Notes under the pieces: generated by a model | Told to the model about the DNA's origin: nothing | Database searches by the model: none | What the model saw: the letters and a program-made list of their open reading frames with translations, nothing else | Translations under genes and position numbers: made by a program | Shown here: piece after piece, positions 24,015 to 32,944 of the stretch | Position numbering within the stretch: the first letter of the stretch is position 1 | How the letters are laid out: each line of letters starts with the position of its first letter | Assembly: GCA_025506515.1 (NCBI GenBank) | Contig: CM046458.1 | Coordinates: 43,984,574-44,048,573, forward strand | Length of the DNA: 64,000 nt | Reading direction: 5' to 3' | Source of the DNA: Flaveria trinervia | Lineage: Eukaryota; Streptophyta; Magnoliopsida; Asterales; Asteraceae

Positions 24015-24416
24015 ATGATCACTTCACCATCTCCCAATTTTCCATTTCAAAATCCGACACACGGGTATGAAGATGAAGAACCACTCTTTTTAACTGTGGG
24101 ATCAGAACATTGTCGGGATATAGATCGTTGGCACAGTAGAAGGGAGTTTCTCAAGAGCTACCAGTTATCCAATAATGGGCGCTCGAGGTTAAAGGAAAAA
24201 ATGAAGAAGTGTGCGCGAAAGATAGGTCTTCGGGTTTACAGGTTGACCTTTTCATGGCCACATGTGTGTGTACTAAGATGTTATGTACCACTTCCAAGCA
24301 AGGGGGTAAAAGTTGCAAGTCATGATCATATGGAAGGTGACAATGATCATCATGTGTTTCTGGACCATGTTTCACATGGTTTTGTGCATCGTAAAAGTAT
24401 TTCCGTTAATCGCTAA
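24015..24416 (+). CDS. small plant protein (133 aa), candidate host gene
   Basis: The ORF is complete, with no stop or shift. Residues 1-30 are Pro/acidic (EDEEPLFLTVG), 42-52 read RREFLKSYQLS, 55-75 form a basic, probably helical stretch (LKEKMKKCARK), then comes a hydrophobic part (VYRLTFSWPHVCVLRCY) and a His/Asp-rich tail (residues 103-122). Short plant-specific proteins with an R-R-x-F-L-x-S-Y motif followed by a basic helix exist to my recollection; I cannot name a function or symbol. No signal peptide is visible. A TATA-like box lies about 50 bp upstream and the surrounding DNA carries no retroelement motifs. A chance ORF is possible but less likely, given its ordinary composition. Confidence 0.5.
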   Translation: MITSPSPNFPFQNPTHGYEDEEPLFLTVGSEHCRDIDRWHSRREFLKSYQLSNNGRSRLKEKMKKCARKIGLRVYRLTFSWPHVCVLRCYVPLPSKGVKVASHDHMEGDNDHHVFLDHVSHGFVHRKSISVNR

Positions 24417-25461
24417 GTTGGTGCTAGTTATAAACAAAGTCCCAAGTCTTTAAAGATATAGAAAGTGTTTTGTTGTGTTTTTTTCAAATGTAACTTTAAA
24501 AGATGTGTTGATATATGTATGTATTACATATTTTCGTTTTTAATCGGATGCTTGCACTACTAGAAAACTGTGAATTTTATGAAAAAAAAAGTTTGCAGGA
24601 AATTTCACATTCTACAAAATAAAATACCTACTTTCTTCAACAAGATTGCGACAATAGGAGAAGGTGAAAGAAGAAGTCAATATAATTAACGGACAAATGA
24701 AAAATTATCGATTCTAACACTTACCTAATATTGTTGAAATTGTAAAATAATATTGTTCGACGCATAGTGACAAAACACAATTCGAATTTGAAAATTTATG
24801 TCATACAGAATTAGAACATGGTTCGTGGGTTGATAAGATACTACGCATATATTATGAAAATTTTCAAACTTATTGTTTGCATATTCATACTTTGCAATTT
24901 ACAACCAAACATACGTGTAAAATACATAGATTTAAACTATAAAAACTGGTTCATCTTTCTTGTTAAATTACAAATTTACAACCAAACATACAAATATATG
25001 TAAAACTAGAGTAATTTCTATATACTACACGGTTGATGAAAACAAAAATACGTTAAAATAAGTTTGTAAAACAATTTGATTTTCATAAAAATGTAAAACA
25101 AGTATATCATATGAAGTATAAACCGTTTATAATAGAAAATATACATGATGGAGAAATAAGACTCGTGCGTTGCGGCACACTAAACATCATATAAATGCAA
25201 CTTTTTTAGATTACGTCTTAAGCAATAAACCACCGTAACAACATAAAGCTTTGTCCATGTTCACATAATCCACCATTTTGCATATTCAATAGATGCTTGT
25301 GTGCATATTGAAAACTTTCAAAACCAAAAACAACAAAGTGAATGCAAATTTACAATCCTAACATATATGTGAACCAGAGTACCATCGCAAACATGCTATG
25401 TGTAACGCGATAGGTGTATATATAAACGCATAAATGCGTGTCTATCACCTTTGACGACTTT
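24417..25461. other. 3' flank and AT-rich spacer
   Basis: No coding region is supported. It holds the CACTA-like end at 24555 and a direct repeat TTTACAACCAAACATA at about 24899 and 24973. The rest is plain AT-rich sequence up to the LTR of element E. Confidence 0.4.
24555..24567 (+). mobile_element. possible CACTA transposon terminus
   Basis: CACTACTAGAAAA is the typical end of plant CACTA (En/Spm) elements. The complementary end TTTTCTAGTAGTG was not found in the following few kilobases, so this is either a lone end or chance. Confidence 0.3.
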
Positions 25462-25530
25462 TGTAAGGTATTGTTTCCAGGCAACCTAATAGTTGATCAT
25501 TCCTAAGACGTTCATAGCTGGTCAATCATC

Positions 25531-25667
25531 GCACATGAAACATATGATATACATTATCGGACATGAAACATATGATATACGTTATCGCACATGAAACATA
25601 TGATATACATTATCGCACATGAACATATGATATACATTATCGCACATGAAACATATGATACACATTA
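25531..25667. repeat. 28 bp minisatellite, about 5 copies, in the E LTR
   Basis: The unit CACATGAAACATATGATATA plus CATTATCG is repeated head to tail nearly five times with single-base differences (one copy has lost an A). Confidence 0.85.
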
Positions 25668-26294
25668 ACTTAATTAAAACATCACAACGGAATGATTTAA
25701 ACCATCATTTCATTTCATATAAGTAATCACTTTCGCAAAATAATACAACAGTGTTAACAATTACAAAACATCATTTGTTCGCATTACAATACAAAAAATA
25801 ACATCATTATACAAAATGGATGTCATCCAAAACAAGCCAAGTAGCCACCTCGTGCCATCCTCAGCAACATTCACCTGCCAACTGGAAAATGCATAAAACT
25901 TATATTACCTTTCATTCATTAAACCATTTTCTTTACTATCGCACATGGTCATACATCGTACGTACATCAAGGTAATAATTAGTATCTTCATCATAGTTCA
26001 TTTCGTACATATCGCACGTTTCACACATTTCGTACTTATCACACTTTTTGTATATTTATTATCTTTCACTTCTATCTAAGTCGTGTCATATGCTTAACCC
26101 CCCTCGTGAGCACAAAGCTATATCATCTAGGTTTAAGCGACAACGACCCTATTTCGCACATATCGCACGTATAGAGTAGTCACTAGCATAGACTCCCCTG
26201 TGTGTGTGAACTCTTATGGATTAGCCAAAATCGCACGTTATAAACACACACTTGAGCTAACAACTCTCAATGAGTTGTGAACCTCCCTGAAAGC

Positions 26295-26400
26295 GGGGTC
26301 CTAGGGGTAGCAGCCCCTACTGGGATCCAAGGGTAGCAGCCCTAGTGGGGTCCAAGGGGCAGCAACCCCTAGTGGGGTCCAAGGGGTAACGCCCCTGGCT
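26295..26400. repeat. GC-rich 26-27 bp tandem repeat, 4 copies, in the E LTR
   Basis: GGGGTCCAAGGGGCAGCAAC with a CCCTAGT tail repeats four times. Each unit has the inverted core AGGGGcagcaaCCCCT. The 5' LTR has about two units at 33715-33770, so copy number differs between LTRs. Confidence 0.8.
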
Positions 26401-26689
26401 GGGGTCGCGCTGCCAGGTCAGCGTGAAATTTTTTTATTTTAGAACATTTACATAACACATTTTGTTATGGAACAATCGATCTTCTTGTTAAAACCAAGTA
26501 AAAATGGTTGTTTAAAACGTATATTTGGTACGCATTTCCAACCCAAAAGTAGTTTAAAACCTTTAAAATAGAGGATCCAGAACTCACCTGGACTCGATGA
26601 GTAGCTTCTCAATCAAGCTTTCAAAGCAAGGGTTGTACTACACAGCCTGTAGATAAGTTAACACTCAAAGGAGTTTATTTTTGCCTAAT

Positions 26690-26930
26690 TCTGCTGCTAA
26701 TTTCGCTGTCAGATCAGCAGTTTTGCTGTTAGTTTCGCCAGCAGTTTCACTACTACTTTCGCTGGCATCTTCGCTGGCAGTTTCGCTGGCATCTTCGCTG
26801 CCAGTTTCGCCCAACTTTCATTGGATAACCATGTCTGTGAAACTACATGCGAAACTATCGTTTTACCGGAAGTTTTCATAGTTTTGCTGGACAACTATAC
26901 AATTTCGCCGGATGAACATTTAATTTTGCA
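26690..26930 (-). repeat. TTTCGC motif array in the E LTR
   Basis: In plus view TTTCGC/CTTCGC/TTTTGC hexamers recur every 10-20 bp, often as TTTCGCTGGCATCTTCGCTGG. They lie about 400 bp downstream of the TATA box, in the transcribed part of the LTR. The same array occurs at 34060-34260 (5' LTR) and 13380-13570 (LTR fragment). Confidence 0.75.
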
Positions 26931-27307
26931 GAACGGGCTGAAAATTACGAACAAACCCATTTTTGACCCAAAACTTTAATCTTTAACATCCAAAACCTTG
27001 GTTTATCACCCAACAAGCTATATCTAAGCTTCTTACATGTTTTGTTACACAAAAACATGAGTTGTGGGCGAATCTTTGCCACTATCAAAACCCCAAGCCC
27101 TATAATTTAGGCTTACATCAAAAGGAACGATTAAATGATGTTTCTTACCTGGATTCTTGGTGTTTTCTTGTTGTTTGGATGCCCACAAACACCAATCTTC
27201 AATCCCGTGATTAACCGAGCCTTGAATCTTTATTTCTCTCCACTTTCTCTCTCTACACTCTCTCTCTAGAATTGGGGTGTTGAGTTGCAAATGAGAGTTG
27301 GTCAAGC

Positions 27308-27317
27308 TGGTCCATTT
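27308..27317 (-). promoter_or_regulatory. TATA box of the E 3' LTR
   Basis: Minus strand reads TATATATAAA after CCGG, about 160 bp from the LTR start. A GAGAGAGAG-type leader follows 50-80 bp downstream, common in plant 5' leaders. The block is conserved in the other two LTRs of the family. Confidence 0.6.
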
Positions 27318-27475
27318 ATATATACCGGATGTTCTCGGGACCTTTAACTTGTCGGACAAATAACCAGAAAAGTTAACTCGGTCTATAACCCATATCCATC
27401 TTATTTAGATTAAATAATCTCATCTAAGCTCATTATTATTATTTGGCTCGCTTAGAGTTTATTCAGGGCGTTACA

Positions 27476-27488
27476 AGTCCACCCCCTT
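27476..27488 (-). other. polypurine tract of element E
   Basis: Minus strand AAGGGGGTGGACT immediately before the LTR start TGTAACGCCC. Confidence 0.75.
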
Positions 27489-27513
27489 ATTTAGGTTTCG
27501 TCCTCAAAACCTG

Positions 27514-27723
27514 TTAGTCGCTGAATAGTTGATGGTAATGCTGTCTCATTTCCTCCTCAACTTTCCAAGTGGACTCTGATCCCTTTCTGTGCTTCCACTG
27601 TACACACACCAAGGGAACCAGCTTACTTCTTAGCCTCTTCTTTTTGCGATCGATGATCGCCACTGGTTGCTCCACATAATTAAGCCGTTCATCCACTTCA
27701 ATATCCTCTAGTGGCACCACCAT
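27514..27723 (-). pseudogene. chromodomain at the integrase C-terminus, element E
   Basis: The minus frame gives 69 codons with L-N-Y-V-E-Q-P-V-A-I, V-Q-W-K-H-R-K-G-S and S-T-W-K-V-E-E-E-M. The aromatic residues Y, W and W are at the positions that form the methyl-lysine cage in chromodomains. In chromoviruses this domain tethers integrase to heterochromatin marks. The domain itself is uninterrupted and ends with a natural-looking stop 38 bp before the PPT, but it is cut from the integrase core by stops upstream. Confidence 0.8.
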
Positions 27724-28770
27724 ATCCTCCTCGGCTAAGCACTTTCTTTAGTGGGATTCGTGGAATGTCGAATGAATTCCACTTAACTCACTGGGCAACT
27801 CCAACCTATAGGCCACCTACTCGAGCATTGATTCAGAAACACCCTATGTATCTCGGGCTCAACTTGCACCGCTTCCTAAACCGAATGATGCCCTTCCAAG
27901 GTGAGACTTTCAGCATAGCTCTATCACCCACCTAGAACTCAATTGGTCTACGTCTCTTGTCAGCATACGACTTCTGTCTATCTTTGGCTGCCTTCATAAA
28001 GGCTTTGATCCTTTCCAGCTTCTCAGTCGTAGCCTTGACCACCTCGACGCTCCCTAACTCTTTATGGCCAATGTCACCCAAACAAGCAGGTGTTCTACAT
28101 CTCCTACCATATAACATCTCATAAGGAGGCATGCCAATGCTGGCATGGTAGCTATTGTTATATGAGAACTTGGCTAATGGTAAGTGGTCATCCCAACTTC
28201 CTCTGAAATCAATAACATATGCCCGAAGCATATCTTCCAGCATCTGAATGGTCCTTTTTGACTGACCATCTGTTTGGGGATTATAAGCCGTGCTGGTATG
28301 TAACCTTGTCCCATAGCATCATGAAATCTCTTCCAAAACATAGACGTAAACCGGGTGTCACGATCCAACACGACAGACACCGGTACACCATGGCAACTTA
28401 CAATCTCCTTGATTATTAGATCCACGAGTCTCTCAGAAGAATACGTCTCTCATATCGGTAGGAAGTGAACACTCTTTGTCAAATGATCAACTATCACCCA
28501 TATGGCATCATACCCTTTCACGGTACACGGTAACTGTGATAAAGTCCATGGTGATATGCTCCCACTTCCACTTGGGTATATCCACAGGTTGGATCTTCCC
28601 GTATGGCTTCTGATTCTTTGCCTTCACCTACAAGCAAGTAAGGCACTTACTCACGTGCTCCACTATATCGTGCTTCATACCCGGCCACCAATAATATATC
28701 TTCATGTCTTGATACATCTTTGTAGCACCGGAATGAATGGAGTACCGAGTCTTATGAGTTTTATCCATAA
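27724..28770 (-). pseudogene. integrase, element E, catalytic Glu changed to Lys
   Basis: The HHCC zinc domain is in frame in 29098-28628 (Y-Y-W-W-P-G-M-K-H-D, S-K-C-L-T-C). The core follows in broken frames: I-T-M-D-F at about 28560, V-x-D-R-D-T-R-F at about 28370 and Q-T-D-G-Q-S-K-R-T at about 28260. The last block is S-E-R in active enzymes, so the third DDE residue is Lys here. The C-terminal G-R-R-C-R-T-P and D-K-R-R-R-P-I-E-F stretch is well kept (28243-27932). Integrase joins cDNA ends to the target; this copy is inactive. Confidence 0.85.
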
Positions 28771-29290
28771 TCTTCCCATGTAGATGCCCAAAACAAGGAA
28801 TCCACATTCGTCCGAATCCGGTCCTAACACCAAGAGTGTTTTCATCTAGCTCCGCGTCTAGACCTCTCATCCTTTTAGATTTAAGATAATCTTCCTTCAA
28901 TGCCTCATCTTGAAACTCCTTAACCTGGTTCATCACATTAGAGGTCATTATCAATTGGTAAGCCTTTACTCGAATCGGCTCGGGTCTGTCCTTTCGGCTA
29001 AGAGCATCTGCCGCCACGTTGGCCTTGCTCGGATGGTAATGGATCTCACAATTATAATCTTTTATGAGCTCTAACCATCTCCCCTGCCTCATGTTCAAGT
29101 CCTTCTACTAGAAGAAGTACTTCAAGCTCTTGTGGTCAGTGAATATGGTGCACTTCATCCCATACAGGTAGTGCCTCCAAATCTTTAATTCGAAGACCAT
29201 AGCTGCTAGCTCCAAATCATGAGTAGGATGATTAACTCATGAACTTTCAACTATTGGGATGCTTAGGCTATAACTTTTCCTCGCTGTATC
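28771..29290 (-). pseudogene. RNase H C-terminal part and linker, element E
   Basis: Minus frame: M-R-Q-G-R-W-L-E-L-I-K-D-Y, H-Y-H-P-S-K-A-N-V-A-A-D-A-L-S-R-K (the closing RNase H motif). The linker T-R-Y-S-I-H leads into the integrase zinc domain. The segment 29100-29290 carries stops where Q-E-L-E and W-D-E-V-H-H-I-H frames alternate. Confidence 0.75.
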
Positions 29291-30521
29291 AAGACACATC
29301 CCAACCCAGAGTAAGAAGCATCTGAATAAACCACCAAATCTTCACTTCCATCGGGTAACGACAAGACAGGAGCTTCAGTAAACCTCGCCTTTAACTTCTC
29401 AAACACCCTCTCTTGAGCTTGACCCCATGCAAACTTTACATCATTACGGGTCAACTTAGTCAACGAAGAAGCTATCTTAGAGAAGTCTTGAATGAATCTT
29501 TTGTAATAGCCCGCCAAACCCAAGAAACTAGGAATCTCGGTTGGAGTCTTTGGTGACTTCCATTGTATCACTGCCTCCACCATTGCCGGCTCTACCATAA
29601 TCCCTTCGGGATTCACTACATGACCTAAGAACTGAACTTCGCGCAACCGGAATGCGCACTTGGAGAATTTAGCATATAGTTTCTCCCTTCTCAATGTTTC
29701 CAACTCCTCTCGAATGTCACCGGCATGCTCCTCCTCACTCTTCAAATAAATCAAGATATCATCGTTAAACACTATCACTAATTTATCCAACATCAGCCGA
29801 CACGCTCGATTCAATAAGTGCATAAAACTAGCTGGCGCGTTGCTTAATCCAAAAGACATAACGAGAAACTCGTAGTGTCCATAACGCGTGCGAAAAGATG
29901 TTTTATAGGAATATCTTGCTCCTTCACCTTCAACTGATGATAACCAGATCGAAGGTCTATCTTCGAGAACCAACTGGCACCTTAGAGTTGATCAAACAGA
30001 TCATCAATTCTCGGTAAGGGGTACCGATTCTTCACTGTCAGCTTATTCAACTCACGGTAATCTATACACATCCTCATGCTACCGTATTTCTTCTTTACAA
30101 ATAAGACTGAAGCACCCCAAGGAGAGATACTCAGTTTAGTGAACCCCTTATCAAGCAAATCCTGTAGTTGCTCCATCAACTCCTTCATCTCAGTTGGAGC
30201 CAACCGATACGATGCCTCAGCAACAAGTTGGGCACCCAGTATCAAGTCAATCTGGAACTCGATCTTGTGATCTGGTGGCACACCTGGTAAGTCTTCGGGA
30301 AACACGTCTGGAAATTCACACACCACTGGTACATCGGGCAGTTGTGGTGTTGGCATATCCACATCCTTTACGTAGGCCAAGTAGGTACTACATCCACGCC
30401 TCATGGACTTTCCCGCCCCCGCCGTTGAAATCTCTTTCGGAATCGTAATAACCCGATCTCCATAGACCGTCACCAAACTCCGGTCAGGCGCTGTCAATCG
30501 AATCATCTTCTTGCGACACAT
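29263..30521 (-). pseudogene. reverse transcriptase and start of RNase H, element E
   Basis: Two long frames, 30521-29982 and 29973-29263. They give G-A-S-V-L-F-V-K-K-K, M-C-I-D-Y-R-E-L-N-K, N-R-Y-P-L-P-R-I-D-D-L-F-D-Q-L, then F-L-V-M-S-F-G-L-S-N-A-P-A and the catalytic V-F-N-D-D-I-L (both Asp kept; the residue before is Asn instead of Ile/Val). G-Y-Y-K-R-F-I-Q-D-F and the first RNase H block Y-S-D-A-S-Y-S-G-L-G-C-V-L-I follow. The break at about 29975 removes the strand between the two halves by stop and shift. Confidence 0.85.
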
Positions 30522-30529
30522 GATATTTG

Positions 30530-31007
30530 CATTGTAGTCCGCCTACCAATCCATTCCTAGGACTACATCGAAACAGCCTAAGGTCATCATGAATGGTCTA
30601 ACATGAAACTTGTGACCTTCTAATTCAATGTCATAACCTTCTATCATCCAAGAAATCCTAGTAGACTTACCTATGGTAGTTTCTACATCGAAGGAATCAT
30701 CAATACTTCTACTCCTAATGGACAACTTAGCAAAAAAGGTAACAGAAATGAAACTCCAACTAGCACCGGAATCAAATAACATAGATACAAGAGTTTGGTT
30801 TACTAGAAACGTACCTGGCACCATATCAGGGTCTGTCCTAGCCTCCTCCCGAGTCATCATGAAAGCTCGGGCGCTTGCCTTCTTCCCTTCAGTTCCGGTC
30901 TTCTTCCTTGCCCGGGAACTCTCTGCCCTCGGCTTCTTGCAATCCCTACTCAAGTGGCCGTTTTCTCCATAGTTGTAACACCTTATAACCCCACAATCTC
31001 TTGCCAT
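30530..31007 (-). pseudogene. second zinc knuckle and protease, element E
   Basis: Minus frame 31007-30543 (154 codons) starts in the second knuckle (R-C-Y-N-Y-G-E-N-G-H-L-S-R-D-C, second Cys replaced by Tyr). It runs through a basic linker to a complete-looking retropepsin core M-L-F-D-S-G-A-S-W-S-F-I with D-S-G-A intact and a V-L-G-M-D-W end. The first knuckle (about 31010-31050) reads C-F-K-C-x4-P-x4-C, its His replaced by Pro. Confidence 0.8.
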
Positions 31008-31754
31008 AGGACCAAGCTTCCTACACTTGAAGCAGATGTTTGATCCCTATTTTCATTCTCCCGAATGCTCCTTCCCGCATTACCACATCTCTTCGATCCT
31101 GCACCAGACGTGATCACACGCCGATCATCCACCTTTGCCTCCTTGTTGTTTGAAGCGTTTTCGCCACGTCCAAACCATTTCCCATTCCAGTTTTGGTCAC
31201 CACCACCCTTCTTGTTCACCTCAGCCACCCCCATTTCTTGCTCATCATACAGTCTTCCCGCCAGATTGACCACCAACCTAAGTGTACTCGGCCGAGCGGC
31301 GATCATATGCCTGCGAATATCCGCTAGCAAGCCCGTAATATAGCTCTTGATCTTTCGCGACAGAGGTGTCACCTGATCAGGCACCAGTCGTGCCATCTCA
31401 TTGAATTTGGTGGTGTACTGCTGATGTGTCATGGTTCCCGCCTCCAGCTGCCAAAACTCTCTTTCAACCTTATCCAAATCCCTATGAGGACAAAACTCCT
31501 CAATCACCAACTTTTTCAACTTCGCCCACCTCATCCTCCCGATAGCGCTGCTACCATTAGCTTGGACAATATTGTCCCACCATAATAAGGTTGAGTCCAC
31601 AAAGGAGTGGGCGGCGAACTTCACCTTCTGATCCTCCCGATACTCGCTGATATAAGAACGACTTCCATCTCTCTCACCTACCGTGAGCAGCAGCAACAGT
31701 GCCATTACCATCAAAGGTTAGGGGCTTGCACCTTTGCATTGCCCCGTAGTTACA
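30983..31754 (-). pseudogene. gag main part, element E
   Basis: Minus frame 31714-30983 (243 codons) shows the gypsy Gag domain: V-K-F-A-A-H-S-F-V-D-S, L-L-W-W-D-N-I, K-L-V-I-E-E-F, M-T-H-Q-Q-Y-T-T-K-F-N-E-M. A Lys/Gly/Asn-rich linker to the knuckles follows. The same protein is found at 60345-60932 in element D. The N-terminal part of gag lies on the other side of the Cassandra insertion. Confidence 0.8.
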
Positions 31755-32024
31755 TGTGACACCCTACACACATCCCACATCGTCCGTGGACATGAGAGAT
31801 TCCTGGTTCATAAGGAATGTCTAGCCTCTAACATCAACAACGCGTTTTGGGCGTATTGGCTATGGATGAGAGGAGAACTCCACAGTTAAGCGTGCTCAGG
31901 TGGGAGCAATCCAGGGATGGGTGACCTCCTTGGGAAGTTTTCACCCGGGCAACCAAAAGCAAATCCGTGAGCTCCTCGTGGGCAAAGCGGACAATATTGT
32001 TGTTGTGAAGAGCCGGGTGTTACA
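31755..32024 (+). repeat. 5' LTR of Cassandra
   Basis: 270 bp, TGTGACACCC to GGGTGTTACA, followed directly by the PBS. It contains the 5S-like segment at 31879-31947. Confidence 0.9.
31879..31947 (+). promoter_or_regulatory. 5S rRNA-derived segment in the Cassandra 5' LTR
   Basis: AGTTAAGCGTGCTCAGG (box A region of 5S) and GGGATGGGTGACCTCC followed by TGGGAAG (box C region) match the internal RNA polymerase III promoter of plant 5S rRNA. The first 50 or so and last 20 bases of 5S are absent, so this is not a 5S gene. Confidence 0.88.
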
Positions 32025-32027
32025 GAA

Positions 32028-32041
32028 TGGTATCAAAGCCA
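32028..32041 (+). other. primer-binding site of Cassandra
   Basis: TGGTATCAAAGCCA lies 3 bases after the LTR end and matches the tRNA-Met primer site TGGTATCAGAGC with one change. Confidence 0.85.
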
Positions 32042-32120
32042 CTCCTGTGTCGTTTGGGGTGTGGGACATACCTCACCAAGGATGGTGACTTCTCGGGCTC
32101 ATCGAAGACGATGAGTCCAA

Positions 32121-32132
32121 ACAAGGGGTGCT
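32121..32132 (+). other. PPT of Cassandra
   Basis: ACAAGGGGTGCT precedes the 3' LTR start directly. Confidence 0.65.
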
Positions 32133-32402
32133 TGTGACACTCTACACACAACCCACATCGGCCGTGGACAGGAGAGATTCCTAGTTCATAAGGAATGTCT
32201 AGCCTCTAACATCAACAATGTGTTTTGGGTGTCTTGGCTGCGGATGAGAGGAGAACTCCATAGTTAAGCGTGCTCAGGTGGGAGCAATCCAGGGATGGGT
32301 GACCTCCCTGGGAAGTTTTCACCCAGGCAACCAAAAGCAAATCCGTGAGCTCCTCGTGGGCAAAGCGGACACTGTTGTTAATGCGAAGGGTTGGGTGTTA
32401 CA
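32133..32402 (+). repeat. 3' LTR of Cassandra
   Basis: 270 bp, same length as the 5' LTR, with its 5S-like segment at 32257-32325 (GGGATGGGTGACCTCC kept). The TSD TTACA follows. Confidence 0.9.
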
Positions 32403-32781
32403 TTACAGCCTCGTGGTACCTCAGGCACATGCTCTTCCTCTTCCTCTTCATTAGTAGAGACAACTGTCTCATCCTCAGGCCGTCCTCTTTCACCGTAGGC
32501 CTACTCCTTTCCTTCCTTTCTCCTTCCCTCACAGCCTTGATTACTTTGGTCACCACAGACGACAAGATCGTCTGCATGACTTGGTGCACCTCCTCCATGA
32601 CAGCCTCCTTCACTGAGGTTCTGAAGTTAACACTCTCATCTCCGCCCTCTGGATGAGGGGTCTCGGTCTCTTCATGAGCCACCTCTTCGGCCCTAGGCCT
32701 TCCTCTCTTCACCCGTGGTTTAGCACCACGTCCACCACGACCTCCACCACGAGAAGCGTTAGAAGATCTACCACCGGCCAT
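32403..32781 (-). pseudogene. gag N-terminus, element E
   Basis: Minus frame from ATG at 32781: M-A-G-G-R-S-S-N-A-S-R-G-G-G-R, then an acidic T-P-H-P-E-G-G-D-E-S block and a helical segment up to the Cassandra junction. Element D begins gag with nearly the same residues at 59892, which supports the start. It was separated from the rest of gag by the Cassandra insertion. Confidence 0.8.
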
Positions 32782-32826
32782 CCTTTAACACGCTAAAATA
32801 TTCAAACACCAACATGGTCATTCAAG

Positions 32827-32944
32827 GTAATAGCTCAGTTTATTTCAACCATAGTAAGTCCTTAATTATAGTGGCCAGTTGTGATTAGCTTGAATGACCA
32901 CTACAACTAAGGACTTACTATGTTGAAATAAACTGAGCTATTAC
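32827..32944. repeat. long fold-back (47-48 bp arms) in the E leader
   Basis: The left arm 32827-32874 and right arm 32898-32944 are reverse complements apart from one inserted C and two substitutions. The loop is 23 bp (32875-32897). Element D has this leader once (59760-59870), so one arm is a duplicated, inverted copy. RNA from it would form a strong hairpin. Confidence 0.9.

Larger units (their letters stand above)
25462..27475 (-). repeat. 3' LTR of element E (about 2.0 kb)
   Basis: In plus view it starts TGTAAGG, like the inverted end of the element D LTR, and ends GGCGTTACA just before the PPT. On the minus strand it has a TATATATAAA box near 27317-27308, a GA-rich leader (27230-27270), the TTTCGC array, a GC-rich repeat block and a 28 bp minisatellite near its U5 end. 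Relative to the 5' LTR it lacks a ~33 bp piece at about 25900, between short CATAAAA repeats. Confidence 0.8.
31755..32402 (+). mobile_element. Cassandra TRIM, complete, inside gag of element E
   Basis: A 648 bp non-coding element with two 270 bp LTRs (TGTGACAC...GGTGTTACA), a PBS, a 92 bp interior, a PPT and a perfect TSD: TTACA at 31750-31754 and 32403-32407. Each LTR contains a segment derived from 5S rRNA, which defines Cassandra (family knowledge). It has no protein and is mobilised by other elements. By eye the two LTRs differ at about 22 of 270 positions, so the insertion is old but younger than the host element. Confidence 0.93.

Noticed and set aside
25531..25667. CRISPR-like regular repeats
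   Set aside because: Head-to-tail minisatellite without unique spacers, in a plant LTR.
27045..27359. 104-codon minus ORF in the E LTR
   Set aside because: Lies in LTR R/U5 just after the TATA box; not kept in the 5' LTR.
31879..31947. 5S rRNA gene
   Set aside because: Only the internal promoter part of 5S is present, twice, each within an LTR with TSD-flanked ends; it belongs to Cassandra.
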